DNA of 43,853 nucleotides. Source: Sphingobacterium sp. (GTDB taxonomy: Bacteria; Bacteroidota; Bacteroidia; Sphingobacteriales; Sphingobacteriaceae). The notes beneath the pieces are model-generated. The model had not been told where the DNA came from. It saw only the letters and a list, made by a program, of their open reading frames with translations, and ran no database searches. The DNA lies in contig JALAGS010000112.1 in assembly GCA_022712315.1 (NCBI GenBank), positions 1-43,853 on the forward strand, given 5' to 3'. Position numbers and translations under genes: made by a program. This document shows positions 24,624-33,032 of this stretch, one piece after another (positions within the stretch are counted from its first letter, which is position 1; every line of letters starts with the position of its first letter).

Positions 24624-26334
24624 AACTTTTAGTCTCAATCTTCTTTTTCAATTTCAGCTTATTTTCTTCCGTATCAACTCCCTTTTCTAAAGCCAGGTTC
24701 CATTGTTTAACAGCGTCGGTTGTTTTCCCCAACTTCATTAGAATATCGCCGTAATGTTCCAGCAAAACCGAAGTTTGGGGATTGGTGTTCTTCAACGCTT
24801 TTTGAATCCATACCAGCGCATCCTCATATTTTCCATTCGCGAACAGCACCCAAGCATAGGTATCTTCAAAAGTTCCATTATTGGGTTGCAGCTTCGTAGC
24901 CATTGCGGCATACTTTGTTGCATCATCAAGCCGCTCTTTTCTTAACGACAAATAGTATGCTAAATTGTTCATGGCCGTCACATTTGTGCTATCCAACCGA
25001 ATAGCTTCGATATAAGCCGCATCAGAAGCTTTGTACATTTTAAGGGAGTTATAAATATCACCTAATCCCCCATAAATATTAGCTTGCAGGAAAGGAGATT
25101 CATCTTGCGCATTATTAAGAGCAGCTTCCATAAACTTGCGACTATTATCCATATCCTTCTTCATCAAATAAGCCATACTTGTAAAATAAAGTATAGTTGC
25201 ATTGTTGGGCACATAATGCAAAGCCTCCCCACCATGAGCAATTGCCTGATCAAATTCTCCCTTGTCCATATCCAAGCTCATCAACATTCGCCAAGCATCA
25301 ATCTGATAAGGATTCATACTAACAGCTACCGCTAGGGAACTCTGTGCTGCGGACTTATCGTCTTTCAACCAGAGTACCTGTCCCTTTGCCATATGGCTTT
25401 CCGCAATTCGTGGATGAACTTCGACCAAGATATTGGCTAATTCCAAAAGTTGTTCTTTCGTATAGGGACCTTTTGGATTCAATAAGGTCATTATAATTCG
25501 ATTTTTGTCCGCAAAATCCACCTTTTTGGATTGAAATCCTTGTTTAAGGGCATCGAAAGATAATTTTATTTTTTTATCAAATCGATAAAGATCCGCTAAA
25601 TCAAAATAAAGAAAATCCTCCTTTGTCGTCTGAATCCCTTTATTAATATAGTCTAAAGCAAGCTTCGAATTTTTGGAAAGGTTATACGCCTGAGCCAGTT
25701 GGCCATATACTTGTGCAAGAGTAGTGCCCTTGTCGGCCCAAGGTTTTAGCAGATCAATGACAGCTTTATAATTCCCGGCATCATTTAATAACACACTGCC
25801 AACCATATCCAATGTATCTGAAGCCGTTGCGATTTCTTTTGTTTTATAAAAATACTCCAACGCTACATCCTTGTAGCCGCCGTTGAAAAGGAGCATAATA
25901 CGTTCACGTTTGAGCGAAGCGGTATTATTATCATCCTGATCAATCAGCTTATCGAGATAGATTAATGCACTATCGGCATCGTTTTTACTTTTAAAAGCAT
26001 CAACAGCAAAGCTGAGGTATTCGGGTTTAGACTGGATTTCCAAAGCTTCTTTAATAGCTTCGATCGCACCATCTTGATTTCTCATCTGTGCAAGCAGAAT
26101 TGCCTTTGTAAAATAGATATCATCTGCTTGCGGATAATCTGCGATTATGGCGTCCAGAGAGTCCATCCCTGGACCAATTTTCCCCTGCTTCAATATCTCC
26201 TGTACGTTTTTGAATCGTGCATCGTATGGTTTAGGCTTTTTATCCGGAGACTGTGCGTGCAAGGAGCTTAGTGCAACAAGGAATAAACCAATAAAACTAA
26301 AAAAAAATTGTTTATCTAAAAAATTCAATCTCAT
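24613..26334 (-). CDS. exported tetratricopeptide-repeat protein
   Basis: A 573-residue protein with a signal peptide (about 1-27, ending SLHAQ) and TPR units over most of its length, for example ESHMAKGQVLWLKDDKSAAQSSLAVAVSMNPY, ATILYFTSMAYLMKKDMDNSRKF and TAMNNLAYYLSLRKERLDDATKYAAMATKLQPNNGTFEDTYAWVLFANGKYEDALVWIQKAL. TPRs form a superhelical protein-binding scaffold; the partner is unknown. It is first in a likely operon with the DUF4292 lipoprotein and, after 108 bases, the EnvC-like gene, which suggests a periplasmic envelope role. Confidence 0.85.
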   Translation of the reverse strand: MRLNFLDKQFFFSFIGLFLVALSSLHAQSPDKKPKPYDARFKNVQEILKQGKIGPGMDSLDAIIADYPQADDIYFTKAILLAQMRNQDGAIEAIKEALEIQSKPEYLSFAVDAFKSKNDADSALIYLDKLIDQDDNNTASLKRERIMLLFNGGYKDVALEYFYKTKEIATASDTLDMVGSVLLNDAGNYKAVIDLLKPWADKGTTLAQVYGQLAQAYNLSKNSKLALDYINKGIQTTKEDFLYFDLADLYRFDKKIKLSFDALKQGFQSKKVDFADKNRIIMTLLNPKGPYTKEQLLELANILVEVHPRIAESHMAKGQVLWLKDDKSAAQSSLAVAVSMNPYQIDAWRMLMSLDMDKGEFDQAIAHGGEALHYVPNNATILYFTSMAYLMKKDMDNSRKFMEAALNNAQDESPFLQANIYGGLGDIYNSLKMYKASDAAYIEAIRLDSTNVTAMNNLAYYLSLRKERLDDATKYAAMATKLQPNNGTFEDTYAWVLFANGKYEDALVWIQKALKNTNPQTSVLLEHYGDILMKLGKTTDAVKQWNLALEKGVDTEENKLKLKKKIETKSYVE

Positions 26335-26503
26335 CTACTTCCGCTATAATAATTTAAAAATTCTTCCTGCAATATACTAACTAATGTAACAATAATCATT
26401 CGAGGAAGTTGTAAAAATATTGAGATTAGTGGGGTTCGTTTGAAATTCGACTCGTTTTCAACAAAATAAGTAAAATAGATTTTAAAATATAGAATAATAG
26501 ATG

Positions 26504-26511
26504 TACCTTTG
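26504..26511 (+). promoter_or_regulatory. rplM operon -7 promoter element
   Basis: TACCTTTG is identical to the purB element and matches TAnnTTTG. The predicted start near 26518 falls at a small hairpin, CCCTT-GAGAT-AAGGG (26516-26530). The leader before the GTG at 26570 is about 50 bases. Confidence 0.65.
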
Positions 26512-26569
26512 CAGACCCTTGAGATAAGGGAAGGAAAAATATTTTAATAAATTATTTAAACAAAAGCAA

Positions 26570-27013
26570 GTGAATACGTTAAGTTACAAAACTGTCTCTG
26601 CCAACAAGAACACCGTTAACAAAGAGTGGATCGTTGTTGACGCTGAAGGAGAGATTTTGGGGCGCTTGGCTAGTAACATCGCGAAAGTAATTCGTGGTAA
26701 GCATAAGCCTACATTCACCCCTCACGTAGACTGCGGAGATAACGTGATTGTTATCAATGCGGACAAAATCAAATTGACAGGAAACAAATTAGGCGACAAA
26801 GTTTACGTTCGCTACACTGGCTACCCAGGTGGTCAACGTTTTGTTTCTCCAAAAGAGTTAATGGCTAAATTCCCTGAACGCATTATTGAAAAAGCTGTTC
26901 GTGGTATGCTTCCTAAAAACCGTTTAGGTCGTCAATTGTTTAAAAACCTTTACGTTTATGCTGGTACTGAGCACAAGCATGAAGCACAAAATCCAAAACC
27001 AGTTAAATTTTAA
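26570..27013 (+). CDS. rplM: 50S ribosomal protein L13
   Basis: A 147-residue L13. [35 protein letters not shown] at the start and [33 protein letters not shown] at the end are characteristic. The start codon is GTG at 26570; I see no in-frame ATG that would give this conserved N-terminus. It heads an rplM-rpsI-rpsB operon, the usual order in Bacteroidota. Confidence 0.97.
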   Translation: MNTLSYKTVSANKNTVNKEWIVVDAEGEILGRLASNIAKVIRGKHKPTFTPHVDCGDNVIVINADKIKLTGNKLGDKVYVRYTGYPGGQRFVSPKELMAKFPERIIEKAVRGMLPKNRLGRQLFKNLYVYAGTEHKHEAQNPKPVKF

Positions 27014-27024
27014 GGAGAATCGTC

Positions 27025-27411
27025 ATGTCAACAACTAACACTTCAGGAAGAAGAAAAACTGCTGTTGCCCGCATTTACTTAACTGCTGGTAGCGGAAACA
27101 TTATCATAAACGGTAAAGACTTTAAAGAGTATTTCCCAACATTACCTTTGCAATACATCGCTACGCAGTCATTGAACGTAGCTGGTGAATTAGCAAACTT
27201 TGATGTAAAAGTAAACGTTAACGGAGGTGGTATTAAAGGTCAAGCAGAAGCTGTTCGCTTAGCGATCTCAAAAGCTTTGGTTGAACTTAACCCAGAAGTT
27301 AAACCTGCATTACGCGCTAAAGGTTTAGTAACACGTGATGACCGTATGGTTGAGCGTAAGAAACCAGGACGTCGTAAAGCTCGTAGAAGATTCCAATTCA
27401 GTAAACGTTAA
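27025..27411 (+). CDS. rpsI: 30S ribosomal protein S9
   Basis: A 128-residue S9 with the N-terminal GRRKTAVARIYLTAGSG and the basic C-terminal tail KKPGRRKARRRFQFSKR, whose last Lys-Arg reaches the decoding-site tRNA in the ribosome. The gene is 11 bases after rplM and preceded by AAGGAG with a spacing of seven, a clear Shine-Dalgarno sequence in a lineage that mostly lacks them. Confidence 0.98.
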   Translation: MSTTNTSGRRKTAVARIYLTAGSGNIIINGKDFKEYFPTLPLQYIATQSLNVAGELANFDVKVNVNGGGIKGQAEAVRLAISKALVELNPEVKPALRAKGLVTRDDRMVERKKPGRRKARRRFQFSKR

Positions 27412-27429
27412 TCAAAGGAGGATCAAAAA

Positions 27430-28227
27430 ATGGCAAGAACTACTTATCAAGATTTATTGGATGCAGGTGTGCACTTTGGTCACCTTACACGTAAATGGGA
27501 TCCGAAAATGGCTAAGTACATTTTCATGGAGCGCAACGGTATCCACATCATTGACTTGAACAAAACCCTTACGAAATTAGAAGAAGCTGCTTCAGCTATC
27601 AAACAAATCGTAAAATCAGGTCGCAAAGTTTTATTCGTAGCTACGAAAAAACAAGCAAAAGAGATCATCGCACAACAAGCAAAAGAGGTTAACATGCCTT
27701 TCGTGACTGAGCGTTGGTTAGGAGGTATGCTTACAAACTTCGCTACAGTTCGTAAGTCTATCAAAAAAATGTCTAACATTGACAAAATGCAAAAAGATGG
27801 TACATACGATGTATTGTCTAAAAAAGAGAAGTTGATGATTCAACGTGAGCGTATCAAATTAGAAAACCTTTTAGGAGGTATCGCTGATTTGAACCGTTTA
27901 CCAGCTGCTTTATTCATCATCGATGTGAAAAAAGAACACATCGCTGTTTCTGAAGCAATGAAATTGAACATCCCTACTTTTGCAATGGTAGATACAAACT
28001 CTGACCCTTCAAACATTGATTTCCCAATCCCTGCAAATGATGACGCTAGCAAATCTATTAGCTTAATCGCAGGCATCATTGGTCAAGCAATCCAAGAAGG
28101 TTTGGACGAGCGCAAACGCGACAAAGAAGAAGAAGCTGAAAAAGACGCTGCTGCTGCTAAAGCAAAAGCTGACAATGGTGAAGCTTCAGAAGCTAAACGT
28201 CCTCGCAAAGCGAAAGACGGAGAATAA
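27430..28227 (+). CDS. rpsB: 30S ribosomal protein S2
   Basis: A 265-residue S2. It has the family segments LLDAGVHFGHLTRKWDPKMAKYIF, RWLGGMLTNFATVRKS and FAMVDTNSDPSNIDFPIPANDDASKSI, and an extended C-terminus rich in Lys, Glu and Ala. The start is preceded by AAAGGAGGA with a spacing of eight, the strongest Shine-Dalgarno match I found in the window. It is 18 bases after rpsI. Confidence 0.98.
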   Translation: MARTTYQDLLDAGVHFGHLTRKWDPKMAKYIFMERNGIHIIDLNKTLTKLEEAASAIKQIVKSGRKVLFVATKKQAKEIIAQQAKEVNMPFVTERWLGGMLTNFATVRKSIKKMSNIDKMQKDGTYDVLSKKEKLMIQRERIKLENLLGGIADLNRLPAALFIIDVKKEHIAVSEAMKLNIPTFAMVDTNSDPSNIDFPIPANDDASKSISLIAGIIGQAIQEGLDERKRDKEEEAEKDAAAAKAKADNGEASEAKRPRKAKDGE

Positions 28228-28239
28228 TATTTTTATTCC

Positions 28240-28312
28240 AAACCGGATGGCGTAGCGTTAGTTTCTGGAAAAGTTTACTTTTCTTGAACTAGCCTCTCTG
28301 TCCGGTTTTTTG
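28240..28312 (+). terminator. extended structured terminator between rpsB and tsf
   Basis: AAACCGGA (28240-28247) pairs with TCCGGTTT (28301-28308), followed by further T. The 53 bases inside can fold into a second stem (TAGTT and GAAAAG with CTTTTC and AACTA around TTTA). The whole is longer than the other terminators here and may be partial, controlling rpsB-to-tsf read-through. Confidence 0.65.
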
Positions 28313-28422
28313 GTTTAACAACACTCGTTTATCAAGGAATGTTAAACTTCATATTAGCTTAACATGTTTTAAGTTAATATTGTACAAATTTCAGTCGTAA
28401 ATAATAATAAAAAGAAATAAAC

Positions 28423-29259
28423 ATGTCAGTACAAATTTCTGCATCAGATGTAAACAAATTGCGTCAACAAACTGGCGCTGGTATGATGGATTGTAAAAAA
28501 GCTTTAGTTGAGTCTAACGGTGACTTTGAAGCTGCTGTAGATTACTTGCGTAAAAAAGGCGCTAAAGTAGCTGCTAGCCGTCAAGATCGCGACTCTAACG
28601 AAGGTGTTATCATCGCTAAAGCTACTGCTGATGGTAAATCAGGTATCGTAGTTGAAGTTAACTGTGAAACTGACTTCGTAGCTAAAAACGCAGACTTCGT
28701 AGCTTTCGCTGAAAAAATTGCAGATCTTGCATTAAACAATAAACCTGCTTCTTTGGAAGAATTAAAAGGTTTGGAACTTGATGGAAAAAACATCGCTGAT
28801 TCTTTAATCGAGCAAACTGGTGTAATTGGTGAGAAAATCGACGTTTCTAAATACGAAACTATCACTGCTGAAAAAGTTATCGCTTATATCCACGGTAACT
28901 ACCGTCTAGGTGTATTAGTAGGTCTTTCTGCTGATGCAGCTGGTGCAGAAGAAGCAGGTAAAGATGTTGCAATGCAAATTGCTGCAATGAACCCAATTGC
29001 AATTGACAAAGATGGTGTTGATCAAAACACAATCGAGCGTGAAATCGCTATTGCTAAAGAGCAAATCATTGCTGAAGGCAAACCTGCTGAAATGGCTGAG
29101 AAAATCGCTCAAGGTAAATTGAACAAATTCTTCAAAGATACAACTTTGTTAAACCAAGAATTTGTAAAAGATTCTTCTAAAAACATCGCTCAATTCTTGG
29201 ATTCAGTTTCCAAAGGATTAACTGTAACTGCTTTCAAACGCGTACAATTAGGCGCATAA
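28423..29259 (+). CDS. tsf: translation elongation factor Ts
   Basis: A 278-residue EF-Ts, the guanine-nucleotide exchange factor for EF-Tu. The N-terminal domain has LRQQTGAGMMDCKKALVESNGDFEAAVDYLRKKG; the core carries the EF-Tu contact segment IVVEVNCETDFVAKNADF (about 73-90). It is separated from rpsB by 195 bases with a terminator, so it probably has its own promoter as well as read-through. TAATATTG at 28375-28382 is a weak -7 candidate. Confidence 0.97.
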   Translation: MSVQISASDVNKLRQQTGAGMMDCKKALVESNGDFEAAVDYLRKKGAKVAASRQDRDSNEGVIIAKATADGKSGIVVEVNCETDFVAKNADFVAFAEKIADLALNNKPASLEELKGLELDGKNIADSLIEQTGVIGEKIDVSKYETITAEKVIAYIHGNYRLGVLVGLSADAAGAEEAGKDVAMQIAAMNPIAIDKDGVDQNTIEREIAIAKEQIIAEGKPAEMAEKIAQGKLNKFFKDTTLLNQEFVKDSSKNIAQFLDSVSKGLTVTAFKRVQLGA

Positions 29260-29267
29260 GTTTACAG

Positions 29268-29329
29268 CCATTCTATTCAGAATGGAAATTTTTAAAACAG
29301 GAGCTATTCATCGAATAGCTCCTGTTTTT
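29268..29329 (+). terminator. tandem hairpins ending tsf
   Basis: A first hairpin, CCATTCT/AGAATGG (29268-29285), is followed by a stronger one, AACAGGAGCTATTC/GAATAGCTCCTGTT with a three-base loop and a T-run (29296-29329). Confidence 0.88.
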
Positions 29330-29439
29330 GTTTATATCTCCCCACCATCTATTTCCAAGCTATTTTCCCACGCTTCACCGCGCCTTTCATTTTATTCCAA
29401 ATTTGTGTAACTTAAGGATACATAAAAACTGGATAACAT

Positions 29440-30309
29440 ATGGGCATGTTAAAGGAAAACGCATTAAAAGGAAAACGCATTTTAATTACAGGTGGCGGCA
29501 CTGGTCTAGGAAAAGCGATGACAGATTATTTCCTCGAGCTTGGGGCATCCTGTCTGATCACAAGTCGCAAAGATGACGTTATCCAACATACGGCAAACGA
29601 ATTGTCCGAAAAACATCAAGCAAAATGTCTTGCCATTGCTGGGGATGTCCGCAATTATGAAGATGTCGAACGCATAGTTTCCTATGGCTATGAGCAATTG
29701 GGTGGAATAGATATCCTTATCAACAACGCAGCAGGAAATTTTATCTCGCCAACAGAACGTTTAAGTTACAGAGCCTTCGAATCTGTGATCGGTATTGTTC
29801 TTCAAGGTAGCATAAACTATACCCTAGCATTGGGAAAACGCTGGATTGAAGCCAACGAACATAATAAGGCGATACTGAGTATCGTAACAACTTATGCCTG
29901 GACCGGCTCGGGTTATGTAGTGCCTTCTGCAACAGCTAAAGCCGGCGTTCTTGCACTCACCCGATCTCTCGCCGTAGAATGGGGTAAAAAAGGAATACGG
30001 CTCAATGCCATAGCCCCTGGTCCATTTCAAACCTCTGGTGCTATGGAGCGTCTTCTCCCGGGTGAATTGGGTGAACTTCTTTCGCCTACCAAACGCATTC
30101 CTTTGGGCCGTTTGGGTGAACTACAGGAACTCGCTAATCTCGCCGCTTATCTAGTCTCCGATTATGCTAGTTATATTAACGGCGATGTGATCACAATAGA
30201 TGGAGGAGAGTGGCTTAAAGGAGCTGGAGAATTCAATGGGCTCGATATTATTCCCGACGATCAATGGGATAATATTGAAAAGATGACCAGAAATGCAAAA
30301 AGCACCTAG
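29440..30309 (+). CDS. SDR-family 2,4-dienoyl-CoA reductase (mitochondrial DECR1-like)
   Basis: A 289-residue short-chain dehydrogenase. The cofactor loop is TGGGTGLGKA (17-26). The segments NNAAGNFISPTERLS (95-109), TTYAWTGSGYVVPSATAKAG (150-169), APGP and ASYINGDVITIDGGEW closely match mitochondrial 2,4-dienoyl-CoA reductase DECR1. The DECR1 active-site Tyr199, Ser210 and Lys214 correspond to Tyr152, Ser163 and Lys167 at the same spacing; the Asn148 position is Gln122. The enzyme would reduce 2,4-dienoyl-CoA with NADPH during oxidation of polyunsaturated fatty acids, without the Fe-S/flavin FadH type. Many bacterial homologues are loosely annotated as SDR oxidoreductase. It stands alone between tsf and an AraC regulator. 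Confidence 0.82.
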   Translation: MGMLKENALKGKRILITGGGTGLGKAMTDYFLELGASCLITSRKDDVIQHTANELSEKHQAKCLAIAGDVRNYEDVERIVSYGYEQLGGIDILINNAAGNFISPTERLSYRAFESVIGIVLQGSINYTLALGKRWIEANEHNKAILSIVTTYAWTGSGYVVPSATAKAGVLALTRSLAVEWGKKGIRLNAIAPGPFQTSGAMERLLPGELGELLSPTKRIPLGRLGELQELANLAAYLVSDYASYINGDVITIDGGEWLKGAGEFNGLDIIPDDQWDNIEKMTRNAKST

Positions 30310-30397
30310 TAGATATTCCAGCAACAAATAGTTTATTTATAATTATAATGTATCGATATTTACGAGGGAAAAAGCAAAGCCTTTGATCCATTTTGCT

Positions 30398-30405
30398 TAG
30401 GTTTG
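30398..30405 (+). promoter_or_regulatory. -7 promoter element of the AraC-family gene
   Basis: TAGGTTTG matches TAnnTTTG and ends 31 bases before the ATG at 30437. Confidence 0.5.
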
Positions 30406-30436
30406 TAGTGATTATTTCTCAAATAGGCTCATACAT

Positions 30437-31255
30437 ATGAATTTATCTTTCGCTTCTCAAAAAATCAGGCACAAACAAAAAATAGAACTAGCCAAAGCTG
30501 GTTTTGATTTCGCACTAGTCTATATTTCCGAAGGAACACTCGTATCGAAGGGAAATAATTTAAAATTCCCTAAAGAAAACCTGCTTTTTATGAACAGGGA
30601 TTCCGAAATACTTGAAACAAAAAAAGATTCAATTGTATATGCACTCTATTTCTGCAGCTCCTATTTTAAAGATCTCCACTATATACAGCAAAATTTTAGA
30701 TTGTCCCACAACCCCGTCGATATCTTCAATTCAAAAACTTTATTAAATAAAAGCCTTTCACTAAAAAAAGAAAACAAAAAAATAATTGAACGCGTAATCT
30801 CCCTGATTCAACAATATGAACATGAGGATGCTGTTGTTTCTAGTTTTATTTTCCATCAAACAATGTCGCTTTTCGCCCTCGTCGAAAACATATTAAAAGA
30901 TTTGGAGTTACCGGTTGATGAGTCTTATGATATGGCTCAAGAGATGGAGCAATACATCCAGCAGAATATCTATTTTCCCGATAAACTGCAAATAAAATCT
31001 ATCGCTGATCAGTTTCAGATATCGGCAAATTATTTTGGCGCATTTTTTAAGAAAAGATATTCAAAAAGCTACAAAATTTACATAGATGATATTCGTATTG
31101 AACTGATTGAAGAGAGATTAGCCTCGAATAGATACAGCATGAGACAAATTGTAGAGGAGCTAGGGTTTAACGATGAAAGTCACCTGACCAATTTCTACAA
31201 GAAAAAAAGAAATATTACACCGAGCTCTTATAAAAAATCTAAAAATAGTGCTTAG
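30437..31255 (+). CDS. AraC-family transcriptional regulator
   Basis: A 272-residue regulator. The N-terminal 150 residues resemble a small cupin-like sensor (GFDFALVYISEGTLVSKGNNLKFPKENLLFMNRDSEI) without recognisable ligand residues. The C-terminal domain (about 165-268) is a two-helix-turn-helix AraC/XylS DNA-binding module: LQIKSIADQFQISANYFGAFFKKRYSKSYKIYI and SMRQIVEELGFNDESHLTNFYKKKRNITPSSYKK. Its target could be the DECR1-like gene upstream or the small gene downstream, but no site can be assigned. Its stop abuts the stop of the convergent small gene with no spacer. Confidence 0.88.
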   Translation: MNLSFASQKIRHKQKIELAKAGFDFALVYISEGTLVSKGNNLKFPKENLLFMNRDSEILETKKDSIVYALYFCSSYFKDLHYIQQNFRLSHNPVDIFNSKTLLNKSLSLKKENKKIIERVISLIQQYEHEDAVVSSFIFHQTMSLFALVENILKDLELPVDESYDMAQEMEQYIQQNIYFPDKLQIKSIADQFQISANYFGAFFKKRYSKSYKIYIDDIRIELIEERLASNRYSMRQIVEELGFNDESHLTNFYKKKRNITPSSYKKSKNSA

Positions 31256-31516
31256 TTAATGATCAAGCTGTATGATCCCATTGAGATCATGATTTAAAGA
31301 ACGTTGAATAGCCTCGTCTAAAATAAGAATCTTCTTTCCTTGAAAGGTAGTAGTATCATCACTTTCAAATTTTGAACGGTCAGCATTCAAAGACTCTAAT
31401 TTCATGGGGAAATAAATTGGATTCTCGTCTTCAGCGCGCCCGATGGTCAATAAAATATTGTAGCCCTGTAGGCGTAAACTCTGTAAAGTCTGATAATTTA
31501 AACGCTTGAAGATCAT
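31256..31516 (-). CDS. conserved-looking small protein of unknown function
   Basis: An 86-residue protein (MIFKRLNYQTLQSLRLQGYN...) I do not recognise. It has no signal peptide or membrane segment, and a mixed alpha/beta composition with the stretch NILLTIGRAEDENPIYFPMKL. The ATG at 31516 is supported by the promoter box TATCTTTG 21 bases upstream; a further upstream in-frame start would lie in that box. The gene abuts the AraC stop. It could be a small regulatory partner or an unrelated orphan. Confidence 0.6.
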   Translation of the reverse strand: MIFKRLNYQTLQSLRLQGYNILLTIGRAEDENPIYFPMKLESLNADRSKFESDDTTTFQGKKILILDEAIQRSLNHDLNGIIQLDH

Positions 31517-31537
31517 AATTCCTGTTTTAAAATAGAA

Positions 31538-31545
31538 CAAAGATA
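31538..31545 (-). promoter_or_regulatory. -7 promoter element of the small orphan gene
   Basis: On the minus strand TATCTTTG matches TAnnTTTG exactly, 21 bases before the ATG at 31516. Confidence 0.55.
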
Positions 31546-31709
31546 GAATTACATTGTTTGCCTACTTCGATCATTTTTTTGTGTTTTTATTTTTCAAATA
31601 AACCCTCAGATTTCTAATCGCCCAATATCGCAGGAGTAACCGTTTTGACGAATAAATCCAAAACTTTTTATTGTGAGAACTGTTTTACATATGAATAAAA
31701 ATTAGCAAG

Positions 31710-32096
31710 ATGATGTCGAAAAAAGAACGTAAAAATGGGAAAGTCGAAGAAGACTATCCGGATATGGAGCAGGACCTTGCTTTTAACGAAGAGCTTGACA
31801 GTTATGAAATGGACGTCGACGATAATGATCCAGACTACGATCACCCCGCTGATTACGATACAATAGCCGAGGGCGCTGTAGATGATGATTCAACCTATGA
31901 CGATTCAAACCCTTTTGTCGGAGACGAATATGCGACTCAAGATGAACTCAAAAAGGAAGATCTTGATGATGCAAATATGCGAATTGAAACTTTTAACCAT
32001 GAAAAGCTTTCGCCTTTAGATAAGAAGTTGGCCGAGAATGAGGAAGATTTGAGAGATGACCTTGACGAAGAAGGATATCCCAAAAATGACAGGTAG
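31710..32096 (+). CDS. very acidic protein of unknown function
   Basis: A 128-residue protein in which Asp and Glu make up more than a third of the residues (for example DVDDNDPDYDHPADYD and DEEGYPKND). There is no signal peptide, membrane helix or cysteine. The N-terminus is basic (MMSKKERKNGKVEE). The middle is low-complexity and probably disordered, followed by a possible amphipathic helix (EKLSPLDKKLAENEEDLRDD). The start may be either of two adjacent ATGs (31710 or 31713). It is followed by a terminator, which supports it as a real transcript. It could bind a basic partner; no family is recognised. Confidence 0.7.
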   Translation: MMSKKERKNGKVEEDYPDMEQDLAFNEELDSYEMDVDDNDPDYDHPADYDTIAEGAVDDDSTYDDSNPFVGDEYATQDELKKEDLDDANMRIETFNHEKLSPLDKKLAENEEDLRDDLDEEGYPKNDR

Positions 32097-32120
32097 TTTT
32101 CCAAAAATAAAAATTGCAAT

Positions 32121-32142
32121 AAAAGGGACCGAGGTCCCTTTT
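32121..32142 (+). terminator. intrinsic terminator after the acidic-protein gene
   Basis: AAAAGGGAC and GTCCCTTTT pair around CGAG, and the stem itself ends in T, so it may work in both directions. Confidence 0.8.
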
Positions 32143-32254
32143 CTATTACGTAATCAATTAGACTTCGTTTTCAGAATTTCAATCTATTTGCCATTCAATT
32201 ATAAACTAATAACTCCAAATTTTTATGTAAGTTTACTTTGAAGATTATAATTAT

Positions 32255-33031
32255 ATGGAAAGTATATTACCCCTCATCCGTATTGTTGACCTAAAAAAAT
32301 CATACGGAACAAAGGAAATATTAAAAGGAATCAATTTAGATATATTCCCAGGTCAGGTTATCGGATATATAGGTCCAAATGGCGCCGGCAAGTCAACTAC
32401 TGTTAAAATACTGACAGGACTGATCGAAGATTTCACGGGCACTGTGGAGATTAATGGCATCAATATTCAAGATGATCCACTTGGCGTAAAGGCATTGTTG
32501 GGCTATGTCCCTGAAAATGCCGAGCTATATGAAGTCCTGACTCCTATGGAGTATTTAGATTTTGTAGGCAAGCTGTACGGAATGGAAGACAAAATTATTC
32601 AGGAGCGCTCCCTAAAGTTATTGGCTGCCTTTGGCCTTGAATCCAATGCGAATAATAGAATGGATACCTTCTCGAAAGGAATGCGCCAAAAAGTGCTTCT
32701 TATTTCGGGGATTATACACAATCCCCAAATTATCGTTCTGGACGAACCACTATCTGGCCTTGATGCCAATGCAGTCATATTTGTTAAGGAACTCATTTCT
32801 TTGCTTGCAAAGGAAGGAAAGACTATTTTCTATTGCTCGCATATGATGGACGTTGTTGAAAAAGTCTCTGACAGAATTTTACTAATAAACCAGGGAAGTA
32901 TTATTGCCGATGGTACAATTGAGGAATTAAAATCCGACCCTAACGAATCGTTGGAACATATATTTGCAAAATTAACCAATAGTGACAGTAGCGCGTTAGA
33001 TGCTTCAAATATCATCACAGCAATTCAATAA
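32255..33031 (+). CDS. ABC exporter ATP-binding protein
   Basis: A 258-residue ATPase of the ABC-2/DRA exporter type. Walker A is GPNGAGKST (about 44-52), the signature is FSKGMRQKV (about 145-153), Walker B is IIVLDEPLSGLD (about 165-176), and the switch histidine is in YCSHMMD. Such subunits pair with separate permeases to export drugs, lipids or peptides. The permease starts two bases after this stop. The substrate is unknown; no peptide or antibiotic biosynthesis genes are near. Confidence 0.93.
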   Translation: MESILPLIRIVDLKKSYGTKEILKGINLDIFPGQVIGYIGPNGAGKSTTVKILTGLIEDFTGTVEINGINIQDDPLGVKALLGYVPENAELYEVLTPMEYLDFVGKLYGMEDKIIQERSLKLLAAFGLESNANNRMDTFSKGMRQKVLLISGIIHNPQIIVLDEPLSGLDANAVIFVKELISLLAKEGKTIFYCSHMMDVVEKVSDRILLINQGSIIADGTIEELKSDPNESLEHIFAKLTNSDSSALDASNIITAIQ

Positions 33032-33032
33032 C

